The position numbers and the translations under genes were made by a program. Shown here piece after piece: positions 18,380-26,378 of a stretch of 64,000 bases of DNA (positions within the stretch are counted from its first letter, which is position 1; every line of letters starts with the position of its first letter). The notes beneath the pieces are model-generated. The model saw only the letters and a list, made by a program, of their open reading frames with translations, had not been told where the DNA came from and did not search any database. This DNA is from a virus, in the IMG/VR virus record IMGVR_UViG_3300033183_000491, positions 175,551 through 239,550 of that record. One strand, given 5' to 3'.

Positions 18380-18853
18380 ATGTCAAATAAAGAAGAAAAA
18401 ACACAAAAGCAGTTTACTCAAACTGAAAAGGCCAAAAGAGGGTGGTGGTTTAGCGTCGTTTTTATGGTACTTGTTATATGTTTAATAATGTTCCTTGCCT
18501 TCATTCCTTTACAACAGGACAATCGTGATATCATCGTGGGTATGATTGGTATGATTACTGGCGCGATATCATCAATGCTTTCAATAGCAGCAGGTCGTGA
18601 CCCTTCTGAAGTAGAAGAACTTAAAGACAAACTATCTTCAGCGAATGCTGATAGAGCGGCTTTGATTGGTAGATTAAGAGATTCTCAAATACAAATGCAA
18701 TTACTCAGAGAACAAATATTTGAATTGCAGTCTGCTGTAATCGATAAACTTTCAGTTTTTAAAGGACAGCACCCAATTAAAACAAAAGATGTAAGCCAAG
18801 TTGTTTTGCACGATGAAGTAGCTGAATGGCTTCCAAGAATAGAGGACAAATAA
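18380..18853 (+). CDS. Two-TM membrane protein with coiled coil
   Basis: 157 residues: basic N-terminus, TM1 about 22-44, TM2 about 50-70, then a coiled coil (about 75-120) and an acidic end. The layout is that of a holin-like or envelope-spanning phage protein, but no family is recognised. It is divergent from the fibre genes and starts the plus-strand part of the array, 1 bp from the next gene. Confidence 0.6.
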   Translation: MSNKEEKTQKQFTQTEKAKRGWWFSVVFMVLVICLIMFLAFIPLQQDNRDIIVGMIGMITGAISSMLSIAAGRDPSEVEELKDKLSSANADRAALIGRLRDSQIQMQLLREQIFELQSAVIDKLSVFKGQHPIKTKDVSQVVLHDEVAEWLPRIEDK

Positions 18854-18854
18854 T

Positions 18855-19268
18855 ATGACTTATATAAAAAAAGAGGCTAGGGAGGTTTCTCCTTTCGATG
18901 TCGGAAAAATAACAGGAACTACAAATGCAACGTTTAACACTTTTAACGTTGACTGGTTGAGCTTAAATGGAAACAATATAATCTCTAACGATAGTGATTC
19001 GTTTTATAGTGAAGCAAATTTTTCTCCAGATAACAACCAATATGGGATTGCTAGGATTGTTTATGATGGAAATACTACAAATCTCCATTTAATGGGTCAA
19101 AATCTGCCTGAAAGTTCTAACACTGGCGCAGGAACGCGGGTAAGAAGTGACGATGTTGCAATTCATTATAGTAATACACACTGGCCTAAGTATGACAATA
19201 ATACAGCTATTTCTTTATCACAAGATATTTCTAGAGCTAATTTAAAAATAATAAGGACTGATATCTAA
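18855..19268 (+). CDS. Small fibre-like protein, MTYIK tag, plus strand
   Basis: 137 residues, start MTYIKKEAREVSPFDVGKIT. It has the same tag as the minus-strand members but an unrelated body, rich in Asn, Ser and Thr. The stop shares one base with the ATG of the next (interrupted) member (TAATG). Confidence 0.6.
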   Translation: MTYIKKEAREVSPFDVGKITGTTNATFNTFNVDWLSLNGNNIISNDSDSFYSEANFSPDNNQYGIARIVYDGNTTNLHLMGQNLPESSNTGAGTRVRSDDVAIHYSNTHWPKYDNNTAISLSQDISRANLKIIRTDI

Positions 19269-19768
19269 TGACATTTATTAAAGAAAAATAATACAAAATA
19301 GCAAAAGGCGACTTAAACGTTTATTATAACGCGTCAGCAACAATTGGTCAAGATCAACCTGTTTCTTGGGCGAATTTAGATTCCAATTTTAGTAATAACT
19401 TTTCTATGACAAAAAATGGAGGTCAATTTAATATACCTAACGACAATAAAACATATGTTCTAGAAGCAACATTGACAAACAATACACATTTAGCAGACCC
19501 AAGTAATTTTTCTTCTTATATGACCTATCAATGGTATGATGTAACTAATTCTCAATACGTTGGTATAAAAGGCTATATCGCAGGATCATATAATATTAAT
19601 GAGGGTAGAATTTCAGGTACGGTTGCTGATGAGAAAGCGCTGTTTGTAACAAACCAAAATAATACTTATGAATTAAGAATATTATCTGCAGTAGGAGTAA
19701 GTGATGTCGATGAAACAGACACAGGTGGATACTCTGGAAGAGCAAGATGCTGTATATGGAGGTTTTAA
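19268..19768 (+). pseudogene. Fibre-like gene interrupted by an early ochre stop
   Basis: ATG at 19268 gives MTFIKEK and then TAA at 19289-19291, after which the same frame stays open (YKIAKGDLNVYYNASAT...) to the stop at 19766-19768. In the other members the tag runs on past this point. An internal ATG at 19406 would give 120 residues lacking the tag and has no good ribosome site. Either an inactivated copy, or expression needs readthrough; no suppressor tRNA is visible in the window. Confidence 0.7.
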
Positions 19769-19769
19769 C

Positions 19770-20201
19770 ATGACACATATAATTAAAGAATATAAACCAA
19801 TGCAAATTGTATTTATAAAAACAAACAATTCGGGAAATTTAACTTTAAATAGTAATATTAACTTTGATACATCTGCTATTTACAACAACACTTCAGGAAC
19901 AACTATTAATTCTGATAATATTGTATTGTCATCCGGTCACTATCTTATTGAATGTTGTCTAGGTATAAGCAACTCAAATAATATATCTAATTACGCCAAT
20001 TGGAATATTACAGTTGATAATGTTGAACAAGATACAAAAGGTTCTTCAACACAAAATAATAAATCAGGAATTGACGGGTCAATTGCTGCTATTTCATTTA
20101 CAGGAACAAAAACGATAAGAGTAAAAATAACAGATTTAGGTGGAACATGTTCTATCAACAATGACTTTTCTTATATTTTAATTAAAAAAGTAAAGTTTTA
20201 A
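19770..20201 (+). CDS. Small fibre-like protein, MTHIIKEY tag, C1q-like head
   Basis: 143 residues starting at ATG 19770, chosen because GGAGG lies 8 bases before it and because the tag then matches its siblings; an in-frame ATG at 19701 would lie inside the previous gene. The body has L-S-S-G-H-Y-L-I-E-C near residue 57, ISFTGTKTIRVKI and a terminal FSYILIKKV, the strand order of C1q/TNF-like jelly rolls. Confidence 0.65.
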   Translation: MTHIIKEYKPMQIVFIKTNNSGNLTLNSNINFDTSAIYNNTSGTTINSDNIVLSSGHYLIECCLGISNSNNISNYANWNITVDNVEQDTKGSSTQNNKSGIDGSIAAISFTGTKTIRVKITDLGGTCSINNDFSYILIKKVKF

Positions 20202-20275
20202 ATATTTAGTTGATTTTTAATATCTTTTGTAGTAGAATTAAACAGTAATCTCTTGTTAAATTAATAAATAAATTA

Positions 20276-20626
20276 TTATCTAATATTTAAAAGAACTAGA
20301 TCATTTGCAATTCTATTATTTTGACCTCTCCCGATAGGAGAAATAAATCCAACACTATTAACACTATTGTCAACAAAGACTTTACCATTTAAAACAGCCA
20401 TGTTTCCTCCACCACTAGGTATTTCCCTGTCAGCAATTGCAAAACAACTACCAGAAAATCTAACTTTACCCCACCACTCAAGAGTAACAACATCCTGTTC
20501 AGAACTTTCAACAACACCTATTCTTTCAACAGAAGACGATGACTTTTCCCAATAACTATTTAAATCATTATATTCTACAATTGTTCCTATATCATATTCT
20601 TCTTTTAATTTAACTACAACAAACAT
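20276..20626 (-). CDS. Fibre-array accessory protein, MFIK/MFVV family, copy 2
   Basis: 116 residues, counterpart of the gene at 16261-16617 (shared VEYND-x-N-x-x-W, FSGSCFAIADREIPSGGG, and D-L-V-L-L-N-I near the end). It sits downstream of fibre genes A' and B' exactly as its relative does in cassette 1. Confidence 0.65.
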   Translation of the reverse strand: MFVVVKLKEEYDIGTIVEYNDLNSYWEKSSSSVERIGVVESSEQDVVTLEWWGKVRFSGSCFAIADREIPSGGGNMAVLNGKVFVDNSVNSVGFISPIGRGQNNRIANDLVLLNIR

Positions 20627-20636
20627 TGTATCTCCT

Positions 20637-21278
20637 TTAATATACTTTTATTACTAATGACTCTTGAAAATGGTGGCCACTTCCGGCTAGAAATGCTTGA
20701 GTCGACCCATTTAAATATCTAAGTTTAATGCTTATGTCAATATCATTTCCATCACCAACATATCTTCCAAACAATGTATCAGAATATCCTTGTCCAATAA
20801 CCATCGCAGGTGGCCCTATTGGGTTTGATCCTGCAATTATTTGTGCTTCTATAATTGCAGAAGTATATGCATATGGTGAAATTGATGCTTCAATTATAAC
20901 AGTTTTGTCTAAAAAATATTGACCGCTTAATGTAATAGACTTAAACCAATTAGAATTTGAAACAGGTACATTTGACCCTGAAGCGTCTACATATGTCAAG
21001 TTATTTGATTTATAATATTCTTTGGGTTTATATATAATATAATTGTCATCCTGTTCATACCAATAAAGGCTTACATTATAATTATATAATGGATATATAG
21101 AATAAACGCCTTCAGGATCCAAAGAACTACCACTCACAGTACTCCAATTACTTTGCTGTTTTACTAAAAACTGATTATCTACAGGATTAGATATAGTAAT
21201 TAAGTCTTCAAGACTAATATCTATATTGTTACTTTGATCTTGGTTTATTCCATTGATTTTAGTTGTTTTATACGTCAT
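20637..21278 (-). CDS. Fibre-like protein A' of cassette 2
   Basis: 213 residues, start MTYKTTKINGINQDQSNNID. A region AQIIAGSNPIGPPAMVIGQG then S-D-T-L matches protein A of cassette 1; the rest has diverged. Contains D-N-Q-F-L-V-K-Q-Q-S-N-W-S-T, a phrase like the 'Q-x-L-x-W-x...W' turn seen in phage fibre shafts. Confidence 0.65.
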   Translation of the reverse strand: MTYKTTKINGINQDQSNNIDISLEDLITISNPVDNQFLVKQQSNWSTVSGSSLDPEGVYSIYPLYNYNVSLYWYEQDDNYIIYKPKEYYKSNNLTYVDASGSNVPVSNSNWFKSITLSGQYFLDKTVIIEASISPYAYTSAIIEAQIIAGSNPIGPPAMVIGQGYSDTLFGRYVGDGNDIDISIKLRYLNGSTQAFLAGSGHHFQESLVIKVY

Positions 21279-21279
21279 C

Positions 21280-21948
21280 TTAGCTAACTTTTTCTATATA
21301 AATCAAACCAAACTCACTTGGTTTATTTCCTTGGTTTGCAACACTATTTAATCCAGAAGAGCCTCCCATGTAAAATCTGAATTGTGTGTTATTACTTGTA
21401 ACATTGTACATACCAATTCCTGTACTGTTAGACGGTCCAAATGTTGAAGTTCTTAAGTCACCAACAACACCATAACTTGTTACGTTTGTAGTATTGACAT
21501 AAGTAGCTATTCGATATGTAGCATATCCACTAGAACTAAAATCGAATTGAGTCTGACATCTGAATATGTATTTGCCTATTGGCAGTTCAATATTTTGAAC
21601 CCAATCATTTTCATTTGAATTAGCATTCCCAGATGTAACATTGATAACAGCACCTGTTATTGTATTTATCGGGTTGTCATCCCAGATATATACAATGCTA
21701 TTGCTACTTAAAGACGTTGATGGACTATTTGAGTAATCATTTTGCTTTCCTCCAATCCATATATGTTGAATCGTCCCAGAAGTCTGGTTAGCTGCCTCCC
21801 AAGAATTTGTTGACTGGTTGTATTTTACAATCTGTCCATCTGATGCATTTTCTAAATCTACATTTGACAAATCACTTGCAGACATTGATATGTTGCCAGA
21901 AGCATCAGGTTTTGAACTCGAGTTAATTTTAATATTATTATGACTCAT
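21280..21948 (-). CDS. Fibre-like protein B' of cassette 2
   Basis: 222 residues, start MSHNNIKINSSSKPDASGNI. Paralogue of protein B in cassette 1 (YSNSPSTSL, NPINTITG, ELPIGKYIF, QGNKPSEFGLIYIEKV). It has an added DGQIVKYNQSTNSWEA segment near residue 38, a typical fibre-shaft repeat. A minus-strand TATAAATA at 22026-22033 may drive cassette 2. Confidence 0.7.
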   Translation of the reverse strand: MSHNNIKINSSSKPDASGNISMSASDLSNVDLENASDGQIVKYNQSTNSWEAANQTSGTIQHIWIGGKQNDYSNSPSTSLSSNSIVYIWDDNPINTITGAVINVTSGNANSNENDWVQNIELPIGKYIFRCQTQFDFSSSGYATYRIATYVNTTNVTSYGVVGDLRTSTFGPSNSTGIGMYNVTSNNTQFRFYMGGSSGLNSVANQGNKPSEFGLIYIEKVS

Positions 21949-22025
21949 TTATTTTTCCTATTAACAATAAATAATACTATGAAATGTTAATCTAAAATAG
22001 AAGAACAACTCAATGTAAATTCTCC

Positions 22026-22033
22026 TATTTATA
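22026..22033 (-). promoter_or_regulatory. T4-type late promoter box
   Basis: TATAAATA on the minus strand, about 78 bp before the start of the fibre gene at 21948. A second TATAAATA on the plus strand at 22043-22050 has no obvious plus-strand gene after it. The 171-bp gap 21949-22119 holds nothing else I can name. Confidence 0.4.
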
Positions 22034-22119
22034 ACCTATTATTATAAATATCTTCATTATAGATATAAGTCATATATATGAGTTTTTTAAATCAAACTTT
22101 AGCTCTAAAAAGATAATAT

Positions 22120-23577
22120 TTATCCAAAAGTTTTAATAACCGGGTCATAAGCTGTTGGTGCACCCGGTTGGTCCATAACTGCTTTTCTACCTGAACTTGG
22201 AGATTCTTTTTCTTTTGCTTTCTTTTTCGAAAGAGCATATTTTAAAGTTTTTACCATAAAATGAACATGTTGCCAAATATTTTTATAAAACCTATTCAAA
22301 TCTACGTCTTCTAAATTAACAGGATTGCCTTCAGAATCTATGTCAATATCTTTTATCACAACAGACCTAAACGAAGGTTTAACTTCAGATCTACTTAATT
22401 CTTCTTTTACAAACTCATTATATCCGTTTGAAAAAATCTTTCTTAATTCGATTTTAGCTTTCTCTTTATCAGACGATTCATCAGACTCAATATACGAATT
22501 TAGTTTTTTACTAACTTCTGTCGGTGTGTTTGACCATCTATACCAATTACTCATTAACATTCCAGTAAACATATTTGGTTCAAATTTTAAATGATAAATT
22601 AAACTATCTAACATTTCTTCGAACTGTTTTTTATTATAATCAAAGTAATACAAAGGATCACCTGATGCTTGAACATAATCTAAATCTCTTTTGACACCAG
22701 CAGTAGATTCATCGTCATATAAACTAAAATCTCCTGAAGATCCTTGGTCTCTTATTATCTTTTTAGCCTCCTCTTCAGAAAATGTTACACTATAACCCAT
22801 TCTTTCCAAACAGCCTGTCCAATTTAAATCATTAAATTTTCTTCTAAATAAATTATGTATAGAATCTCTATCGTGAATATTTTTAATATCAAGTCCTACT
22901 TCGACTAATCCAAATCTAAAAAATGAATTTCTTAGCTTTAAAATAATTTCTTTAGAAGTAAACATATACTCACCTTCAGTATTGTATTTTACTTTAAAGT
23001 CATTTTTCCCAATATCAGATGATCTTGTAGGATATTGGTCTCCTCTTTGAAGGCTTCGACTATATTCGCTTTGGCTATACATACTGAAATTTGCCTGAAC
23101 GTGAGAAGCTAACAAATAAAAGACAGGGACAATAAATGGTTTGTTGTCATCATCTGAGATATTAACACTTATAATTCCTTGTTTAGATTTATTCATTTTT
23201 TCATTAACATAATCAATGTTTTCTTGACCGTCTGGAGTATCGCCAGGTCTAAATTTTCTAAACAGATAATCTTCTAAACTTTCATTATATTTAACGATGA
23301 AAGGATCTTCACTGTTACTTTTCTTGATGGTTGCTGAATAGTATTTACATTCATAAATGTTTTTATTAGGGTCGTCTCTTAAGTCATTCAACACACCCAA
23401 AATTACAGGAGAATGATTATTTTCATCTAAATTAATATTTTGAGGAATTTCTTTAAAATCGCTGCTTGTCTGTTTTTTTACATTAGTTTTTCTAGAAGAA
23501 GACGATCTTCCTCCAAATCTGCCTCTAGATCTACCTATTTCAAGTAGAAATTCTTTTACATATAATTCTAAACTCAT
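22120..23577 (-). CDS. Putative head-packaged protein with capsid-targeting N-terminus
   Basis: 485 residues. Begins MSLELYVKEFLLE, closely similar to MILENYIKEVLLFE of two genes at 28-30 kb. L-L-E fits the L/I-x-E cleavage site used by T4-type prohead proteases. Directly after it is a basic, Arg/Ser/Gly-rich stretch (GRSRGRFGGRSSSSRK), suited to contacting DNA inside the head. The remainder is helical, with no known domain. I infer an internal head protein that enters the cell with the DNA. Confidence 0.6.
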   Translation of the reverse strand: MSLELYVKEFLLEIGRSRGRFGGRSSSSRKTNVKKQTSSDFKEIPQNINLDENNHSPVILGVLNDLRDDPNKNIYECKYYSATIKKSNSEDPFIVKYNESLEDYLFRKFRPGDTPDGQENIDYVNEKMNKSKQGIISVNISDDDNKPFIVPVFYLLASHVQANFSMYSQSEYSRSLQRGDQYPTRSSDIGKNDFKVKYNTEGEYMFTSKEIILKLRNSFFRFGLVEVGLDIKNIHDRDSIHNLFRRKFNDLNWTGCLERMGYSVTFSEEEAKKIIRDQGSSGDFSLYDDESTAGVKRDLDYVQASGDPLYYFDYNKKQFEEMLDSLIYHLKFEPNMFTGMLMSNWYRWSNTPTEVSKKLNSYIESDESSDKEKAKIELRKIFSNGYNEFVKEELSRSEVKPSFRSVVIKDIDIDSEGNPVNLEDVDLNRFYKNIWQHVHFMVKTLKYALSKKKAKEKESPSSGRKAVMDQPGAPTAYDPVIKTFG

Positions 23578-23603
23578 TTTGAATCCTTGTTAAATATTTT
23601 ATA

Positions 23604-23897
23604 TTAATTATTCCACCAGTCATCAAAAGATCCCCAAGAAATTTTTTCATAATAACTTTCTGGAATACTTCCTACACAATCATAACTAAACCATTCACCT
23701 TCAAGGCGATACTTTTTAAGTCTTTCATGTAAATAATTTTCTTTCCACCCTTCACCTTTAAATTCAGCTATTAATTTTAGCTTATTAGGGTTTCCCGTTT
23801 GAAGCTGTTTTAATCTTTTTTGGGGATCTTTAGATCTACCTATTTTTATCATTCCTGTTACATCTGATTGTATTATGTATAAACTATCATTTTTCAT
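23604..23897 (-). CDS. GIY-YIG superfamily protein (T5orf172/MUG113 type)
   Basis: 97 residues: LYIIQSDVTGMIKIGRSKDP, K-R-L-K-Q-L-Q-T-G-N-P, L-H-E-R-L and GEWF, the ordered motifs of T5orf172/MUG113 domains, a GIY-YIG nuclease relative. In this group the first motif reads YII...IKIG and the catalytic Arg is in G-R-S. Probably a DNA nuclease or DNA-binding remnant. Stands alone between a head-protein gene and a divergent lysozyme gene. Confidence 0.8.
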   Translation of the reverse strand: MKNDSLYIIQSDVTGMIKIGRSKDPQKRLKQLQTGNPNKLKLIAEFKGEGWKENYLHERLKKYRLEGEWFSYDCVGSIPESYYEKISWGSFDDWWNN

Positions 23898-23957
23898 ATA
23901 TTAACTAATCCTATATATTTATCTTAAAATATATTATATAAAATTAAAGGAATCTAC

Positions 23958-25358
23958 ATGATTATAATAGCAGAAAATAAAAAGAACCACTATTTAATAA
24001 AAGAGTTTTTGTCTGAAGTTGTCTTTCTAAACGAAAATGATAATAAAGTATTAGGTTGGAAACCTGTCACAGACTCTGATATTTTTGACGCTATTACTAG
24101 TTCAAATAAAACTAATAATTTAGATAAAAAAACTTTTGCTGAAGATGATATTGCATCTGACACAATGATTACTAATTTTATTGAAAAAGCGCCAGAATAT
24201 TCTGGTATCTCTAAATACATTAAAAAAGGAATTATTACTTTAGGTGCTCTCGGACTCCTCTGGTCAGCTCATAAAATATCTTCAAATAATACAACACCTG
24301 ACCCTAAACCTAGTCAATCTCGTGAATTAGAATCTAACAAATTAGAAAATGAAGCATTAATTCATATTTCTAATAATTCTAATGCTAACAATGTTGACAT
24401 AGAAAATATTAAAAAGGTAATAAAGTCTAAACCTCAATCTGAAAGTGGAGAAATAGAACCAGAGAAAAAAGACGAAAAAGAGATATCTTTAAGTAAATTT
24501 AAACAATCATGTAAAGAAAGAATTAAAAAGTTCGAAGGATTTAAACCATTTCCATATCAGGATATGAAGGGAGTCTCAATTGGGTATGGAACACAGTTCA
24601 TTTTGTCAGGTGATGCAGGAAATCTAGAAGAAAGTTGGAAAGATTTAATCTACAAAAAGCTAGGCTATTCTGATAGCGAGATAGAATCTTTAAAATCAGA
24701 TAAAAAATATAAAAAGTCTATTGACAAAGATTTAAATTCTTATAAAGAAAGTCAGCAAAACTTAATTAAAAAATTAAAATCTAAGAGAGACAAAATTATT
24801 AATCCTTACAAAGGAAACAAAAAACCTAAAGGATGGAAGCCAAAATATAGGTTCCCTAAGTCTGAAAGGAAAAGGCTTTCAAGAATAATATCAAACATCC
24901 AATCTAGAATCGATGCTTCTAACAACAGAGGAATTATCACAACTTCTGAAGCAGAATCACTTCTTGTTAAAGATATCGAATTATCAATTAAAAAAGCTCA
25001 AAAAGATTTTGGAAATACATTTTTTAATATGGAAGAAGAAGTACAACTAGTTTTAATTGATTTATATTATAATATGGGACTTTATTTCTTAAATACAACA
25101 TATAAAAATCTTAAAAAAGCTTTAAATGAATATAAAAGTGAACTAGAAGGTGATAATAATAAAGAAAAAATAATTGAATTAATAGAAAAAATTAAAAATC
25201 AAATAAGTCCTAGTAATGCACCATTATATCACGAACAAAATTCTAAAAGAGCTAAAGCTAATAATAGCCTATTAGAAGATTCAATAGAAAATCTGAAGGA
25301 TTCTTTAAAAATAGAATCTTATTCGCTTAAAAGCTCTTTTAAACACTTGTTTTCATGA
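23958..25358 (+). CDS. Membrane-anchored lysozyme (GH24) with capsid-targeting-like N-terminus
   Basis: 466 residues. N-terminus ...HYLIKEFLSE fits the L-x-E cleavage pattern of neighbouring genes. One hydrophobic segment (about 90-106), then a linker, then a GH24 muramidase domain from about 181: catalytic Glu193 in KKFEGFKPFPYQD, Asp202 nine residues later as in T4 lysozyme, and SIGYGT with Ser in place of the usual Thr. An insertion of charged residues separates this from the second half (ITTSEAESLL, D-L-Y-Y-N-M-G). It cleaves peptidoglycan. Length is more than twice that of free T4 lysozyme. Confidence 0.8.
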   Translation: MIIIAENKKNHYLIKEFLSEVVFLNENDNKVLGWKPVTDSDIFDAITSSNKTNNLDKKTFAEDDIASDTMITNFIEKAPEYSGISKYIKKGIITLGALGLLWSAHKISSNNTTPDPKPSQSRELESNKLENEALIHISNNSNANNVDIENIKKVIKSKPQSESGEIEPEKKDEKEISLSKFKQSCKERIKKFEGFKPFPYQDMKGVSIGYGTQFILSGDAGNLEESWKDLIYKKLGYSDSEIESLKSDKKYKKSIDKDLNSYKESQQNLIKKLKSKRDKIINPYKGNKKPKGWKPKYRFPKSERKRLSRIISNIQSRIDASNNRGIITTSEAESLLVKDIELSIKKAQKDFGNTFFNMEEEVQLVLIDLYYNMGLYFLNTTYKNLKKALNEYKSELEGDNNKEKIIELIEKIKNQISPSNAPLYHEQNSKRAKANNSLLEDSIENLKDSLKIESYSLKSSFKHLFS

Positions 25359-25371
25359 AAGGAAGTCAAAC

Positions 25372-26127
25372 ATGAAAAATTTATTACTAGTATTTATTAT
25401 TTTATTTTCAAATGTATCTTATGGACAAGTCAATATCGAATCTGTAAGAGATACTGCTAAAAAAGACAAACCTTTTTGGGGAGAAGTCAAAGGAGGTCTT
25501 GAAATCCAAAAAGGAAACGTAAATGTTTTTTCTTACGATTTGGATATACTAACTCACTTCCAAAAAGAAAACCATCATATATTTCTTCAGGGGAAAACTT
25601 CAAGAGGTAAACAAAACGATAAAGCCTTTAAAAACTCTTCTTTTTCTCATTTAAGATGGACTTGGATGACTTGGAAATTTTTAGGACCTGAATTATTCAC
25701 GCAACTTCAACATGATGAATTTAAATCTTTAAAAATAAGGCAACTTAATGGGTTTGGATTAAGATCAGAATTTTTTCATTACGAAAATTTTGTTTTAAGT
25801 CTAGGTTCAGGTCTAATGTCAGATTACGAAAAAATTACGTTTGGAAAGACTTCTTTAAATTTACGAAGTACTTCATATCTTTCTTTACTTAAAACATTTG
25901 AAAAGAATAAAAAGAATTTAATTCTGTTAACACTTTATTATCAACCTTTAATAACTAATGCAAATGACTACAGAGTTAATCTAGAAGCAAACGTGAGATC
26001 AATTTTAATATCTTCATGGAACATATCAATAGACAATTCAATTAATTATTTATATGATACAAGACCACCTGAAGGTGTTGAGACAAATGACTTAGTTGTT
26101 AAAACTAACTTGGTTTATGAATGGTAA
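25372..26127 (+). CDS. Outer-membrane beta-barrel protein, DUF481/YdiY type
   Basis: 251 residues with a signal peptide (about 1-19, cleavage after SYG). FWGEVKGGLEIQKGNVNVFS then alternating strands with Y/F/W girdles, and a final aromatic (Y-E-W), all as in DUF481 outer-membrane proteins. It starts 13 bp after the lysozyme gene behind AAGGAAG, so the two form an operon. A phage-made outer-membrane protein could change the host surface, for instance to block later phages; that role is inference. Confidence 0.75.
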   Translation: MKNLLLVFIILFSNVSYGQVNIESVRDTAKKDKPFWGEVKGGLEIQKGNVNVFSYDLDILTHFQKENHHIFLQGKTSRGKQNDKAFKNSSFSHLRWTWMTWKFLGPELFTQLQHDEFKSLKIRQLNGFGLRSEFFHYENFVLSLGSGLMSDYEKITFGKTSLNLRSTSYLSLLKTFEKNKKNLILLTLYYQPLITNANDYRVNLEANVRSILISSWNISIDNSINYLYDTRPPEGVETNDLVVKTNLVYEW

Positions 26128-26133
26128 TATTTT

Positions 26134-26376
26134 TTATTGATTTTCTATGTAACCAAGTATATCTTTACAACTATTTAGTTTTTTAATTTCATCTAATGAA
26201 GCATCACCACAATTTTTAATATAATCAAATGCTCCTCTATGAAGTCCCATACAATCTGTTAAAATATCTTTTATTTGACTACATTCAGTAGTTACAATAA
26301 CTTCTTTCTTTTTTTCTACACAAGACATAGAAAATGCAAAAAAGAAAGAAAAACAAATTAAAATTTTTTTTAACAT
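26134..26376 (-). CDS. Small lipoprotein
   Basis: 80 residues. Signal peptide with lipobox F-S-M-S-C, lipidated Cys19; mature part with four further Cys, likely two disulfides in the periplasm. It lies convergent to the outer-membrane protein gene (6 bp apart) and follows the kinase-like gene. Superinfection exclusion or spanin-like roles are possible but not shown by sequence. Confidence 0.65.
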   Translation of the reverse strand: MLKKILICFSFFFAFSMSCVEKKKEVIVTTECSQIKDILTDCMGLHRGAFDYIKNCGDASLDEIKKLNSCKDILGYIENQ

Positions 26377-26378
26377 TT

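Noticed and set aside
15167-21948. A diversity-generating retroelement acting on the fibre array
   Set aside because: I see no reverse transcriptase gene and no template/variable repeat pair with adenine-specific changes in the window.
22043-22050. Plus-strand TATAAATA box as a promoter
   Set aside because: No plus-strand gene follows within 1.8 kb.
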